The notes under the pieces were generated by a model. That model made no database searches, was not told the origin of the DNA, and saw nothing but the letters and a program-made list of their open reading frames with translations. 64,000 nt of DNA from Microcella daejeonensis (lineage in GTDB: Bacteria > Actinomycetota > Actinomycetes > Actinomycetales > Microbacteriaceae). A program made the position numbers and the translations under genes. The stretch is from NCBI RefSeq assembly GCF_026625045.1, contig NZ_CP113089.1, positions 1,860,001-1,924,000 on the forward strand. Direction: 5' to 3'. Positions 20,279 through 32,061 of this stretch are shown in pieces. Every line of letters starts with the position of its first letter. Within the stretch, counting starts at the first letter, position 1.

Positions 20279-21490
20279 ATGCCGGTGTACCTCGACCACG
20301 CCGCCACGTCGCCCATGCCCGCCTCGGTGCGCGCGGCGTACCTGCACGCTCTCGAGACCGCGGGCAACCCGAGCTCGATCCATTCCGCGGGCCAGTCCGC
20401 CCGGGCCATGCTCGATGACGCGCGCAGCCGCATCGCGGCGACCCTCGGCGTCGATGCCGTCGAGCTGACCTTCACGGGCGGCGGCACCGAGGCCGTGAAC
20501 CTCGCCGTCAAGGGACTCTTCTGGCGGGCCCGGCAGGCCGACCCGCGCCGCACCCGCCTGCTCGTGCCGCGTGCCGAGCACCACGCCACCCTCGACGCGG
20601 TCGAGTGGCTCGTCGCGCACGAGGGCGCCTCGGTGACGTGGCTCGAGGTCGACGCGGAGGGGGTGCTGCTGATCGACGGCCTGGGCGGGGTGGCGGCGGC
20701 GCTCGCCGGTGCGGGAGACGAGCCCGCCGATGACGTCGCCCTCATCACCATGCTCGCCGCCAACAACGAGGTCGGCTCGGTGCAGCCCGTCGCCGAGGTC
20801 GCGGCGCTCGCCGCGGCCGCCGGGGTGCCGCTGCACGTCGACGCGATCGCCGCCTACGGGCAGATCGACCTCGCGCCCCTGCCGCCGGGGGTCGGGGCCC
20901 TCTCGATCTCCGCCCACAAGGTGGGCGGCCCGGTGGGCGTGGGCGCGCTCGTGCTGCGGCGAGGAACCGAGGTCGTGCCGCTGCTGCACGGGGGAGCGCA
21001 GCAGCGCGGGCGGTCGGGAACGATGGATGCTCCCGGCGCGTGGGCCTTCGCCGTGGCGGCCGAGGCGGCGCACGCCGAGCTCGCGGCGAGGGCGGCGCAC
21101 AAGCGCGCGCTGCGCGATCGGCTCGAGGCGGGCATCCGCGCCCACGTGCCGCAGGCCGTGCTGCACGGCACCGGCGCCGCGCACCGCCTGCCCGGAACCG
21201 TGCATCTCACCGTGCCAGGCTGCGAGGGCGATTCGCTGCTGTTCCTGCTCGATCAGGCGGGCTTCGCCGTCTCGACCGGATCGGCCTGCCAGGCGGGGGT
21301 TCCCGAGCCCTCCCACGTGCTGCTCGCCATGGGGCTGAGCGCGGCGGATGCCCGAGGCGCGCTGCGCGTCACCCTCGGCCCCGACACCACGGCCGACGAG
21401 ATCGACGCGCTGCTGGACGCTCTGCCGGCCGCGGTCGCCCGTGCCGAGGCCGCGGGGCTCGCGGCGCGTACGCCGATGCTCGGGCGGTAG
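20279..21490 (+). CDS. Cysteine desulfurase (IscS/NifS-like)
   Basis: About 403 residues, class V PLP enzyme. Seen: 'YLDHAATSPMP' at the N-terminus, 'FTGGGTEAVNLAVKG', the PLP-binding Lys in 'SISAHKVGGPVGVGAL' and the catalytic Cys loop 'STGSACQAG'. It mobilises sulfur from cysteine as persulfide. The next gene is mnmA, 30 bp downstream, so the likely acceptor pathway is tRNA 2-thiouridine formation. Two ATGs, 20273 and 20279, are six bases apart; AAGGGGGTGG at 20263-20272 is better spaced for 20279. Confidence 0.92.
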   Translation: MPVYLDHAATSPMPASVRAAYLHALETAGNPSSIHSAGQSARAMLDDARSRIAATLGVDAVELTFTGGGTEAVNLAVKGLFWRARQADPRRTRLLVPRAEHHATLDAVEWLVAHEGASVTWLEVDAEGVLLIDGLGGVAAALAGAGDEPADDVALITMLAANNEVGSVQPVAEVAALAAAAGVPLHVDAIAAYGQIDLAPLPPGVGALSISAHKVGGPVGVGALVLRRGTEVVPLLHGGAQQRGRSGTMDAPGAWAFAVAAEAAHAELAARAAHKRALRDRLEAGIRAHVPQAVLHGTGAAHRLPGTVHLTVPGCEGDSLLFLLDQAGFAVSTGSACQAGVPEPSHVLLAMGLSAADARGALRVTLGPDTTADEIDALLDALPAAVARAEAAGLAARTPMLGR

Positions 21491-21508
21491 CAGGGGGACG
21501 GGGCCGCG

Positions 21509-21514
21509 TACCCT
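21509..21514 (+). promoter_or_regulatory. Possible -10 box of mnmA
   Basis: TACCCT ends 6 nt before the mnmA ATG, the spacing repeated at other genes here. The intervening GGAGGC could instead be a ribosome site for a co-transcript with the desulfurase gene. Confidence 0.35.
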
Positions 21515-21520
21515 GGAGGC

Positions 21521-22696
21521 ATGCGGGTTCTGGCAGCGATGAGCGGCGGCGTCGACAGCGCCGTCGCGGCGGCGCGCGCGGTCGACGCCGGGCACGACGT
21601 GGTCGGGGTGCACCTCGCGCTGAGCCGCATGCCGGGCACGCTGCGCACCGGCAGCCGCGGCTGCTGCACCATCGAGGACAGCCTCGATGCGCGCCGCGCG
21701 GCCGAGAGGCTGGGCATCCCCTTCTACGTCTGGGACTTCTCGGAGCGCTTCGCCGACGACGTCGTCGGCGACTTCATCGCCGAGTACGCGGCCGGCCGCA
21801 CGCCCAACCCCTGCATGCGCTGCAACGAGCGCATCAAGTTCGCCGCCGTGCTCGAGAAGGCGCTCGCGCTCGGCTTCGACGCCGTCGCGACCGGGCACTA
21901 CGCCCACATCGTCACCGACGCGGCCGGCAACCGCGAGCTGCACCGGGCCTCCGATGAGGCGAAGGATCAGTCGTACGTTCTCGGCGTGCTGACGAGCGAG
22001 CAGCTGGCGCACGCGATGTTCCCGCTCGGCACGACGCCGTCGAAGGCCGTCGTGCGGGCCGAGGCCGCGTCGCGCGGCTTGACCGTGGCGCAGAAGCCCG
22101 ACAGCCACGACATCTGCTTCATCCCCGACGGCGACACCCGTGGCTGGCTGGCCGAGCGCATCGAGCCGCAGCAGGGCGCGATCGTCGACCGCTCCGGCGA
22201 GACGCTCGGCAGCCACGACGGGGCGACGAGCTACACGGTCGGCCAGCGCAAGGGGCTCGGCATCGGCCGGCCCGCCCCCGACGGACGCCCGCGCTTCGTG
22301 CTCGAGGTGCGCCCGCGCACGAACGAGGTCGTCGTCGGCCCGCGCGAGGCGCTCGCGGTGCGCGAGCTCGCGGGGGCCCGCTACAGCTGGGCGGGGCTCG
22401 ACCCGGTGGCGAGCGGCGTCACGACCGCCGAGGTCGATGGCGGCACCTCGTGGTTCGCGTGCGACGTGCAGGTGCGCGCGCACGGCGAGCCGGTGCCGGC
22501 GCGGGCGCGGCTGGCGGCCGGTTCGGCCTCGGCCCCTGAGCTGGTCGTCGAGATGGATGCCCCGCTCCTGGGCGTCGCGCCCGGCCAGACCGCGGTGCTC
22601 TACGTCGGCACCCGCGTGGTGGGCCAGTGCACGATCGACCGCACGACCTCCGCCGTGCCGGTGGATGCTGCGGCCGAGCCCGCTCGGGCATCCTGA
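21521..22696 (+). CDS. mnmA: tRNA-specific 2-thiouridylase MnmA
   Basis: 391 residues. PP-loop '[11 protein letters not shown]' binds ATP. Catalytic cysteines Cys98 (NPCMRC) and Cys199 (HDICF) are in place; '[13 protein letters not shown]' marks the central domain and a C-terminal beta barrel follows. It thiolates U34 of Lys, Glu and Gln tRNAs using persulfide sulfur, probably supplied by the neighbouring cysteine desulfurase. There is no TusA-like relay gene nearby. Confidence 0.95.
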   Translation: MRVLAAMSGGVDSAVAAARAVDAGHDVVGVHLALSRMPGTLRTGSRGCCTIEDSLDARRAAERLGIPFYVWDFSERFADDVVGDFIAEYAAGRTPNPCMRCNERIKFAAVLEKALALGFDAVATGHYAHIVTDAAGNRELHRASDEAKDQSYVLGVLTSEQLAHAMFPLGTTPSKAVVRAEAASRGLTVAQKPDSHDICFIPDGDTRGWLAERIEPQQGAIVDRSGETLGSHDGATSYTVGQRKGLGIGRPAPDGRPRFVLEVRPRTNEVVVGPREALAVRELAGARYSWAGLDPVASGVTTAEVDGGTSWFACDVQVRAHGEPVPARARLAAGSASAPELVVEMDAPLLGVAPGQTAVLYVGTRVVGQCTIDRTTSAVPVDAAAEPARAS

Positions 22697-22761
22697 CCCC
22701 TGCGCGCCCGCCGTCGGGGTGTCTCGCCGCCCGCCGTCTGAGTCTCTCCCCGCCCGTGGCC

Positions 22762-22848
22762 GGCACAAATTCAGGCAAAGGCGCACAGGCGGCGGCGTGT
22801 CGCGGCATCGGGTCGTCCGACACGCCGGCCCGTGCCTGAATTCGTGCC
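22762..22848. repeat. 87-bp nested palindromic element, copy C
   Basis: Outer arms GGCACAAATTCAGGC (22762-22776) and GCCTGAATTCGTGCC (22834-22848) match at 14 of 15 positions. The inner stem is a perfect 10 bp, CGGCGTGTCG (22793-22802) with CGACACGCCG (22818-22827). It is inverted relative to copies A and B: its reverse complement aligns with copy B without gaps, 58 of 87 identical. It lies between mnmA and ligA; no nuclease gene is adjacent. Confidence 0.85.
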
Positions 22849-22926
22849 AGGGGTGCGGGCGAGCGGTGCGGCCGAGCGGCCCTGCGCGCCCGCCGTGAGG
22901 CCCCGGAGACTGTCGGGGGTCGCTCC

Positions 22927-25260
<2,334 letters not shown>

Positions 25261-25431
25261 CGCGCCGCGCACGGATCGTGCTGGGGACAACCAGCAGAGG
25301 GATTGTTAACTCCGGGAGACGATTATCAGTTTCGCCCCCCAATCGGGGTGCGCTTTCCCATAGCATGAAACCGCGTCAGTCGACCCCGATACGGGGTGAC
25401 CCCTCCCGGCCGACGCGAAAGGCTCCCCACC

Positions 25432-26985
25432 GTGCTCGCAGAGGCAACCGCTCTCCTGCTGGCCTCGCTCACCGTGCTGACGGTCGCGGGGCCGTCCGGT
25501 GCGCCTCAGGGGATCCGGCCCGCCGTCTCGGCCGTGTCGACCGCCGCACCGGCGCAGGCCCCGAGCGTCACGTCGGCGTCGGCCGGCGCGAACCCGGCCG
25601 TCGCCGGGCCGGGAGCGAGCATCCCGACCGCGCACGAACCCCGCGGAACCGCTCTGCTCGACAGCCTCGTCGCCCGGGCGGCGCCCCCCGCGACGGTGAG
25701 CGCGACCGTGACCGGGCAGAACGCCGAGCTGAGCGCCGCCGTCGGCGCGGCCGTCGACAAGGCCGCCCTGCGCCAGTCGATGCGCGCCGTGCTCGCCGAC
25801 CCGCCCGCACCGCGCAGCGTCTCGAACTGGTGGAGCGCCCTCGACGGCGGTGAGCAGCTGCGCGCCGCCCTCGCCGCGCCCGAGCTCGTCGGCAACCTCG
25901 ACGGCGTTCCCTACGCCGTGCGCGACCAGGCCAACCGCACCGTGCTGCGCGAGACCATCCGCGACCTCGAGCTCGGCCTCGTCGGCGGCACCTCCCGTGC
26001 GCTGCAGACCCGCGACGACGGGCAGCTGCAGATGCTCTACTCCATCGCCGACGCGCTCGGCCCGGCCGAGGCGAACCCGCACCGCCAGCTCATCACCCTC
26101 GACGTCGAGGGGGCGGGCAAGGCCTCGATCGTGCTCGGCGACCTCATGACCGCCGACTACGTCAGCTACCTCGTGCCCGGCATGTTCATCTCGGTCGGCG
26201 GCAACGTCGTCGAATGGGTCGACACGGCCGCACGCATCTACGACGAGCAGGTCTCGTGGCTCGCGCTGCTCGACGACTCGTCGGCTCCGGCCCCGCGCGA
26301 CGACGCGATCGCCGCGAGCGCCGTGGGCACCACACCGGCCGCCCTCGCCGCCGCCATGCGCGCCGCGGACAGGCTCGCGCCCGAGGAGGCGGTCGAGGAC
26401 GAGCGGCCGACCGTCGCCACCGTCGCCTGGATCGGCTACCAGACCCCCCACCTGCTCAACGTCGGCAGCCTCGACCTGGCCTACGAGGGCCGCGACGCGA
26501 TCGCCTCGACCCTCCTCGGCCTCGACGCGCTGCGCGGCGCGGACCAGCCGCACGTCTCGCTGCTCGCCCACTCCTACGGCACGACCGCCTCGATGCTCGC
26601 GCTGAGCGAGACGCCCGCCCGCGTCGACGCGCTCGCCATGATCGGCTCCCCGGGCTCGCCCGCCGCGACGGTCGACGACCTCAAGGTCACCGGCGCCGTC
26701 TTCGTCGGCGAGGCCGCGTGGGATCCGATCAGCAACAGCAGCTTCTTCGGCGCCGACCCCGGCGAGAGCACGTTCGGCGCGCGGGTCATGAGCGTCGCCG
26801 GCAGCGTCGACCTCATCACCGAGAAGGTGCTCGCCGGCTCGACCGGGCACAACGAGTACTTCAGCCCCGGCACCGAGTCGATGCGCAACCTCGCGCTCAT
26901 CGGCATCGGCCAGGCCGAGCTCGTCACCGACGGCACCGAGCGCGATGCGCTCCGAACCCTCGCACTGGCCCGCCCCGGAGCCTGA
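25432..26985 (+). CDS. Secreted alpha/beta hydrolase (DUF1023-like)
   Basis: 517 residues from GTG 25432, chosen because GAAAGG lies 7-8 nt upstream and the signal peptide (LAEATALLLASLTVLTVAG) starts there; GTG 25396 would add 12 residues. After an Ala-rich stretch (about 25-130) a helical region leads to the hydrolase domain (about 280-517) with 'VAWIGYQTP' and the nucleophile elbow 'LLAHSYGTTAS', typical of DUF1023 proteins in actinobacteria. The final His is probably in 'GSTGHNEYFSPGTESM'. The exported enzyme's substrate is unknown. The 170-bp upstream gap contains TTGTTA and TATCAG-like AT-rich spots but no firm promoter. Confidence 0.8.
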   Translation: MLAEATALLLASLTVLTVAGPSGAPQGIRPAVSAVSTAAPAQAPSVTSASAGANPAVAGPGASIPTAHEPRGTALLDSLVARAAPPATVSATVTGQNAELSAAVGAAVDKAALRQSMRAVLADPPAPRSVSNWWSALDGGEQLRAALAAPELVGNLDGVPYAVRDQANRTVLRETIRDLELGLVGGTSRALQTRDDGQLQMLYSIADALGPAEANPHRQLITLDVEGAGKASIVLGDLMTADYVSYLVPGMFISVGGNVVEWVDTAARIYDEQVSWLALLDDSSAPAPRDDAIAASAVGTTPAALAAAMRAADRLAPEEAVEDERPTVATVAWIGYQTPHLLNVGSLDLAYEGRDAIASTLLGLDALRGADQPHVSLLAHSYGTTASMLALSETPARVDALAMIGSPGSPAATVDDLKVTGAVFVGEAAWDPISNSSFFGADPGESTFGARVMSVAGSVDLITEKVLAGSTGHNEYFSPGTESMRNLALIGIGQAELVTDGTERDALRTLALARPGA

Positions 26986-27075
26986 GCGTCCGCCCGAAGA
27001 GGGGGTCTGCGGCGGGGCGGAGCCCGAGCCGGCCGGTGGTACCGTGCATCAGCATCCCGCGCGAAATGGACGGTC

Positions 27076-27516
27076 ATGACCACCCGCAGCTCGCTTCGAA
27101 TGCTCACGATCGCAGCGGTGCTCGTGGGCGTGAGCGGATGCGCCCTGCAGAGCCCCTCGCCGGTCACCGACGCCGAGGCGCGCGACCGATTCCTGGCGGT
27201 CATCGACGAGACGCAGCAGCTCGTGGGCGGCGTCTGGCAGGTGGATGACGACCCCACTCCGCGCGGCTGCACCCTGCCCGTCTGGGTGGCGGGGGAGCGG
27301 TACCCGGCGCTGCGGGTGAGCGAGGATCCGCGGGGCGAGGGCCACGCCGACCGCGTGCAGCAGGCGTGGGAGGGCAACGGCCTCGAGGTCGAGCGCTCGC
27401 TCGTCGGCGACGTCGTCGAGCTCAAGGCCGAGAGCGAGTTCGGCGAGGTCTACCTGTTCCGCGTGAGCGAGCAGGCGATGACCCTGCAGGGCGAGAGCGA
27501 GTGCCGCCCGGCGTAG
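27076..27516 (+). CDS. Small lipoprotein, unknown function
   Basis: 146 residues. Signal peptide with lipobox VSGC (Cys at about 22), then a compact alpha/beta domain of about 120 residues containing two further Cys ('RGCTLPVWV' and the terminal ESECRPA) that may form a disulfide. No family recognised. TACCGT lies about 35 nt upstream and may be its -10. It stands alone between the DUF1023 gene and gatC. Confidence 0.75.
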   Translation: MTTRSSLRMLTIAAVLVGVSGCALQSPSPVTDAEARDRFLAVIDETQQLVGGVWQVDDDPTPRGCTLPVWVAGERYPALRVSEDPRGEGHADRVQQAWEGNGLEVERSLVGDVVELKAESEFGEVYLFRVSEQAMTLQGESECRPA

Positions 27517-27606
27517 GGAGCCCGCCCGCCGCCCGCGCGAGCCCGCATCCCGCCGCTCAGTAGACTGGCGGTATCCCACCCGTTCGATCCATGCCGAGGG
27601 AGCTCC

Positions 27607-27906
27607 ATGTCGGAAATCACGCCCGAGACCGTCGCCCATCTGGCGATGCTCGCGCGCATCGCCCTGACCGATGACGAGATCCAGAAGCTCACCGGTGAGC
27701 TCGGGGCGATCGTCGACTCGGTCGAGAAGGTGCAGCAGGTCGCGACGCCCGACGTGGTCGCGACGAGCCACCCGATCCCCTTGAGCGGCGGGATGCGCGT
27801 GGACGAGCCGGGCGTGACGCTCACCCCCGAGCAGGCCCTCGCCGGCGCGCCCGACCACGACGGCAGCCGCTTCCGCGTCACCGCGATCCTGGGGGAGGAG
27901 CAGTGA
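27607..27906 (+). CDS. gatC: Asp/Glu-tRNA amidotransferase subunit C
   Basis: 99 residues. The typical GatC start '[22 protein letters not shown]' and C-terminal belt sequence '[21 protein letters not shown]' are present. It wraps and stabilises GatA-GatB. GGGAG precedes the ATG. TAGACT about 40 nt upstream is the likely -10. It overlaps gatA by four bases (GTGA), so the two are coupled. Confidence 0.95.
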   Translation: MSEITPETVAHLAMLARIALTDDEIQKLTGELGAIVDSVEKVQQVATPDVVATSHPIPLSGGMRVDEPGVTLTPEQALAGAPDHDGSRFRVTAILGEEQ

Positions 27907-29420
27907 GCGGCACGCAGAACGACCTGACCCGCACGAGCGCCGCCGACCTCGCCGCCGCCCTGCAGTCGGGCGAGGTCTCGAGCGTGGAGGTCACGAAGGC
28001 GCACCTCGACCGCATCGCCGCCGTCGACGGCGACGTGCACGCTTTCCTCCACGTGTCGCAGAACGCCCTCGAGACGGCCGCGCAGGTCGACGCCGACCGT
28101 GCCGCCGGGCAGATCCTGCCCGATCTCGCCGGCGTGCCGATCGCCATCAAGGACGTCCTCTGCACGCTCGACATGCCGTCGACCTCGGGCTCGAAGATCC
28201 TGGAGGGCTGGGTGCCGCCGTACGACGCGACCGTCGTCGCCCGCCTGCGGGCCGCCCGCCTGGTGCCGCTCGGCAAGACGAACATGGACGAGTTCGCGAT
28301 GGGCTCCTCCACCGAGTTCTCCGCGTACGGCCCGACGCGCAACCCCTGGGATCTCGACCGCATCCCCGGCGGCTCGGGCGGCGGCTCGGCCGCGGCCGTC
28401 GCCGCCTTCGAGGCGCCCATCGCCCTCGGCTCCGACACCGGCGGCTCCATCCGCCAGCCCGGCGCCGTCACCGGCACGGTCGGCGTGAAGCCCACCTACG
28501 GCGGCGTCAGCCGCTACGGCGCGATCGCCCTCGCGAGCTCGCTCGACCAGGTCGGCCCCGTGTCGCGCTCCGTGCTGGATGCCGCGCTCGTGCACGACGT
28601 CATCGGCGGGCACGACCCCCGCGACGCCACGAGCATCCCCGATGCCTGGCCCTCGATGGCCGAGGCCGCGCGGCGCGGCATGACGAGCGACGCGCTGAAG
28701 GGCATCCGCGTCGGCGTCGTCAAAGAGCTGGAGGGCGAGGGCTTCCAGGCCGGCGTCAAGCAGCGGTACCACGAGACCCTCGACCTGCTGGCCGCGGCCG
28801 GCGCCGAGATCGTCGAGGTGAGCGCCCCGCACTTCGAGTACGCGGTCGCCGCCTACTACCTGATCCTCCCGGCGGAGGCCTCGAGCAACCTCGCGAAGTT
28901 CGACTCGGTGCGCTTCGGCATGCGCGCCGGCGTCACCGGAACCGTCGAGGACGTCATGGCCGCCACCCGCGAGGCCGGCTTCGGCCCCGAGGTGAAGCGC
29001 CGCATCATCCTCGGCACCTACGCCCTCAGCGCCGGCTACTACGACGCCTACTACGGCAGCGCGCAGAAGGTGCGCACGCTCATCCAGCAGGACTTCGCTG
29101 CCGCCTTCGAGAAGGCCGACATCCTCGTCTCGCCGAGCGCGCCGACGACGGCGTTCCGCTTCGGCGAGAAGCTGGAGGACCCGCTGGCGATGTACCTCAA
29201 CGACGTGACGACCATCCCGGCGAACCTGGCCGGCGTGCCCGGCATGGGCCTGCCGATGGGCCTCGCACCGGAAGACGGCCTGCCGACGGGCCTGCAGCTC
29301 ATGGCCCCCGCCCGCCACGACGCGCGCCTCTACGAGGCCGGCGCCGCGATCGAGCAGCTGCTCGAGGCGCACTGGGGCCGCACGCTGTGGAGCCAGGCTC
29401 CCGAGCTCGCGACGCGCTGA
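27903..29420 (+). CDS. gatA: Asp/Glu-tRNA amidotransferase subunit A
   Basis: 505 residues, amidase-signature family. The Ser-cisSer-Lys triad is visible: Lys in '[11 protein letters not shown]', cis-Ser in '[14 protein letters not shown]' and nucleophile Ser in '[12 protein letters not shown]'. It releases ammonia from glutamine for the transamidation of Glu-tRNA(Gln) or Asp-tRNA(Asn). GTG 27903 overlaps the gatC stop. It is separated from gatB by a small membrane-protein gene, a common arrangement in Microbacteriaceae. Confidence 0.96.
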   Translation: MSGTQNDLTRTSAADLAAALQSGEVSSVEVTKAHLDRIAAVDGDVHAFLHVSQNALETAAQVDADRAAGQILPDLAGVPIAIKDVLCTLDMPSTSGSKILEGWVPPYDATVVARLRAARLVPLGKTNMDEFAMGSSTEFSAYGPTRNPWDLDRIPGGSGGGSAAAVAAFEAPIALGSDTGGSIRQPGAVTGTVGVKPTYGGVSRYGAIALASSLDQVGPVSRSVLDAALVHDVIGGHDPRDATSIPDAWPSMAEAARRGMTSDALKGIRVGVVKELEGEGFQAGVKQRYHETLDLLAAAGAEIVEVSAPHFEYAVAAYYLILPAEASSNLAKFDSVRFGMRAGVTGTVEDVMAATREAGFGPEVKRRIILGTYALSAGYYDAYYGSAQKVRTLIQQDFAAAFEKADILVSPSAPTTAFRFGEKLEDPLAMYLNDVTTIPANLAGVPGMGLPMGLAPEDGLPTGLQLMAPARHDARLYEAGAAIEQLLEAHWGRTLWSQAPELATR

Positions 29421-29458
29421 CGGCTCGATTCCACGGGTGACGGCGGGGCGGTGACGGG

Positions 29459-30052
29459 ATGCTCAGCCGCCTGATCGCCGTCGCCGCCTACACGATCCTG
29501 CCGCTCGTGGGCGTGCTCGCGCTCGGCTGGGACTGGCGCGAGATCGTGCTGCTGTACTGGTTGGAGAACGTGGCGCTCGGCGTCGCCATGGTCATCCGCA
29601 TCCTGCGGCTCATCCCGCGCGAGGGCACGGGCGCGCTCGGCACGGCCGGCTTCTTCAGCGCGCACTACGGCCTGTTCACCGTCGTGCACGGAGTGTTCGT
29701 CGGCCTGCTGGTCAGCGGGCTGTTCCAGTTCGGCGTACCCGAGGTCGGCAGTCCGCTCGCGCCCGAGCAGCCCGCGGCCGGGCCGATCGCATGGGGGAGC
29801 ATCCTCATCGTCTTCGCGATCGGCGGCGCGGTGCAGATCATCGCCGCGATCGTGCAGCCGGTCTCGCCGCTGACGCCGCAGCAGCTCATGTTCACCGCCT
29901 ACCCGCGCATCGTCGTGCTGCACGTCGCGGTGCTCGGGGCCGCATTCCTCATCGCCGAATTCGACCTTCCGGCGGCGGCCGCGATCATCCTCATCGTGCT
30001 GCACGGCATCGTCGACGGGGTGGCGGCGCTCATCGCGCACCGCCGCGGGTAG
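29459..30052 (+). CDS. DUF6498-like integral membrane protein
   Basis: 197 residues with about five TM helices. 'WREIVLLYWLENVALGVAMVIRILRLIP' near the N-terminus and 'FFSAHYGLFTVVHGVFV' are the recognisable family blocks: a Trp/Glu-rich first loop and an intramembrane His-Tyr/His pair. Function unknown. It is co-directional and tightly spaced between gatA and gatB. Confidence 0.75.
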   Translation: MLSRLIAVAAYTILPLVGVLALGWDWREIVLLYWLENVALGVAMVIRILRLIPREGTGALGTAGFFSAHYGLFTVVHGVFVGLLVSGLFQFGVPEVGSPLAPEQPAAGPIAWGSILIVFAIGGAVQIIAAIVQPVSPLTPQQLMFTAYPRIVVLHVAVLGAAFLIAEFDLPAAAAIILIVLHGIVDGVAALIAHRRG

Positions 30053-30112
30053 CGGGCGCCGGTCGCGCCGGCGGCGACGCCCGGCACCGTCGAGCAGCCC
30101 CCGCCGCGCCCG

Positions 30113-30118
30113 TAGGAT
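30113..30118 (+). promoter_or_regulatory. -10 box of leaderless gatB
   Basis: TAGGAT ends 6 nt before the gatB ATG, suggesting that gatB has its own leaderless start apart from any read-through from gatA. Confidence 0.45.
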
Positions 30119-30124
30119 TGAGGC

Positions 30125-31639
30125 ATGGCGCGCGCTGAACTCATGGACTTCGACCAGGCTCTCGAGATGTTCGAGCCGGTGCTCGGCTTCGAGGTGCACG
30201 TCGAGTTGTCGACGAAGACGAAGATGTTCTCGGATGCTCCGAACCCGGCCTTCGGCGGCAACGAGATCACCGAGCCGAACACGGCGATCACGCCGGTCTG
30301 CCTCGGTCTGCCGGGCTCGCTGCCCGTCGTCAACGAGACGGCCGTGCGCTACTCGATCTCGCTGGGCCTCGCGCTCGGCTGCCAGATCGCGCCCTCGTCG
30401 CGCTTCGCCCGCAAAAACTACTTCTACCCGGATCTGGCGAAGAACTACCAGATCAGCCAGTACGACGAGCCGATCGCCTTCGAGGGCACGCTCGACATCG
30501 AGCTGGAGGACGGCTCGATCGTCACCGTGCCGATCGAGCGCGCGCACATGGAGGAGGACGCCGGCAAGCTGACCCACGTGGGCGGCTCGACCGGCCGCAT
30601 CCAGGGCGCCGAGTACTCGCTCGTCGACTACAACCGCGCCGGTGTGCCGCTCGTCGAGATCGTGACGAAGCCGATCTACGGCGCCGAGCACCGCGCCCCC
30701 GAGATCGCGAAGGCCTACGTCTCGACGATCCGCGACATCGTGCGCGCCCTCGGCATCTCGGAGGCCCGCATGGAGCGCGGCAACCTGCGCTGCGACGCGA
30801 ACGTCTCGCTGCGCCCGCGCGGCCAGAAGGAGCTGGGCACGCGCACCGAGACGAAGAACGTCAACTCGCTGCGCAGCGTCGAGCGCGCCGTGCGGTACGA
30901 GATCCAGCGCCAGGCGGCCATCCTCGCCAAGGGCGGCACCATCAGGCAGGAGACCCGGCACTGGCACGAGGACACCGGCGCGACCTCGCCCGGCCGTCCG
31001 AAGAGCGACGCCGACGACTACCGCTACTTCCCCGAGCCCGACCTGCTGCCCGTCACGCCGACCCCGCAGCTGATCGCCGAGCTCACCGCCGCCCTGCCCG
31101 AGGCCCCGGCCGCGCGCCGCCGCCGCCTCAAGCAGGAGTGGGGCTTCAGCGACCTCGAGTTCCGCGACGTCGTCAACTCAGGGCTCTTGGTCGAGGTCGA
31201 CGAGACGGTCGCCGCCGGCGCCGCCCCCCAGCAGGCTCGCAAGTGGTGGACGGGCGAGATCGCCCGCATCGCCAACGCGCAGAACGCCGAGCCCGCCGCC
31301 CTCATCACCCCCGCCGACGTGGCCGCGATCGTCGGCCTGGTCGACTCCGGCGCGCTCACCGACCGCCTGGCCCGCCAGGTCGTCGAGGGCGTCATCGCCG
31401 GCGAGGGCACGCCGCAGCAGGTGGTGGATGCCCGGGGCCTCGCCGTCGTCAGCGACGACGGCGCCCTCATCGAGGCCATCGACACTGCGCTCGCCCAGCA
31501 GCCCGACGTGCTCGAGAAGATCCGCGACGGCAAGGTGCAGGCCGCCGGCGCGGTCATCGGCGCGGTCATGAAGGCTATGGGCGGCAAGGCCGACGCGGCC
31601 CGCGTGCGCGAGCTGGTGCTGGAGCGCGCGCAGGCGTAG
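30125..31639 (+). CDS. gatB: Asp/Glu-tRNA amidotransferase subunit B
   Basis: 504 residues. '[20 protein letters not shown]' opens the GatB kinase-like domain; '[32 protein letters not shown]' (split) binds aminoacyl-tRNA and ATP; the YqeY-like C-terminal domain starts near residue 370. It phosphorylates the mischarged aminoacyl group and accepts ammonia channelled from GatA. The last base of its stop codon is the first base of the next GTG, although base composition changes sharply there. Confidence 0.96.
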   Translation: MARAELMDFDQALEMFEPVLGFEVHVELSTKTKMFSDAPNPAFGGNEITEPNTAITPVCLGLPGSLPVVNETAVRYSISLGLALGCQIAPSSRFARKNYFYPDLAKNYQISQYDEPIAFEGTLDIELEDGSIVTVPIERAHMEEDAGKLTHVGGSTGRIQGAEYSLVDYNRAGVPLVEIVTKPIYGAEHRAPEIAKAYVSTIRDIVRALGISEARMERGNLRCDANVSLRPRGQKELGTRTETKNVNSLRSVERAVRYEIQRQAAILAKGGTIRQETRHWHEDTGATSPGRPKSDADDYRYFPEPDLLPVTPTPQLIAELTAALPEAPAARRRRLKQEWGFSDLEFRDVVNSGLLVEVDETVAAGAAPQQARKWWTGEIARIANAQNAEPAALITPADVAAIVGLVDSGALTDRLARQVVEGVIAGEGTPQQVVDARGLAVVSDDGALIEAIDTALAQQPDVLEKIRDGKVQAAGAVIGAVMKAMGGKADAARVRELVLERAQA

Positions 31640-31995
31640 TGGTTTCGTACACCGATTCGTTCGCGGTCCTCGCGGCGGTCCTACTCTTCGCAGGGTCACT
31701 GTTGCAGACCTTCGCATCCCTCCGATCGATGAGCAAAGCAGATGTGGATCTGTTCCTTGCGCACTCCTCACTTGAGAGAGAGCAAGCGGAGCTCCGACGG
31801 TCCGAGGTGTATCGGTCGCGTTGGTTGAAGAGAAATCGGCTCGCGCGAAAGGCTCGCAAAGAGGTGAAGGCTTCCCTCACCGATGAGGATCGCGAACGCC
31901 TCAGGATCATCAATGTGGGTCTTTGGGGCTGGACGCTGATCGTCGTGGGTTCTGGCTCGGCGGTAATTGGCGTCATTTGGTCGCTTTGGACCTGA
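31639..31995 (+). CDS. Small two-TM protein in low-GC islet
   Basis: 118 residues. GTG 31639 overlaps the gatB stop by one base. One TM helix lies near the N-terminus (SFAVLAAVLLFAGSLLQTF), a charged helical middle (about 30-85, Arg/Lys/Glu-rich) follows, and a second TM helix closes the protein (GLWGWTLIVVGSGSAVIGV). No family recognised. The DNA is visibly less GC-rich than gatB, roughly 57% by eye, with AT-ending codons, which suggests recent acquisition. Confidence 0.65.
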   Translation: MVSYTDSFAVLAAVLLFAGSLLQTFASLRSMSKADVDLFLAHSSLEREQAELRRSEVYRSRWLKRNRLARKARKEVKASLTDEDRERLRIINVGLWGWTLIVVGSGSAVIGVIWSLWT

Positions 31996-32061
31996 CGTTA
32001 GAGGTGTACGTTCGAACCAGCAGGGCCAGCCGCTGATTTTGAGATCCTTCGGGCCAAGACG

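Noticed and set aside
16266..22848. The palindromic arms as insertion-sequence ends
   Set aside because: No transposase, no target-site duplication seen beside the copies, and length is fixed at 87 bp; a MITE origin cannot be excluded without other copies.
27076..27516. Possible assignment of the small lipoprotein as LppA-like or a protease inhibitor
   Set aside because: Only a lipobox and two Cys are visible; no family motif supports a function.
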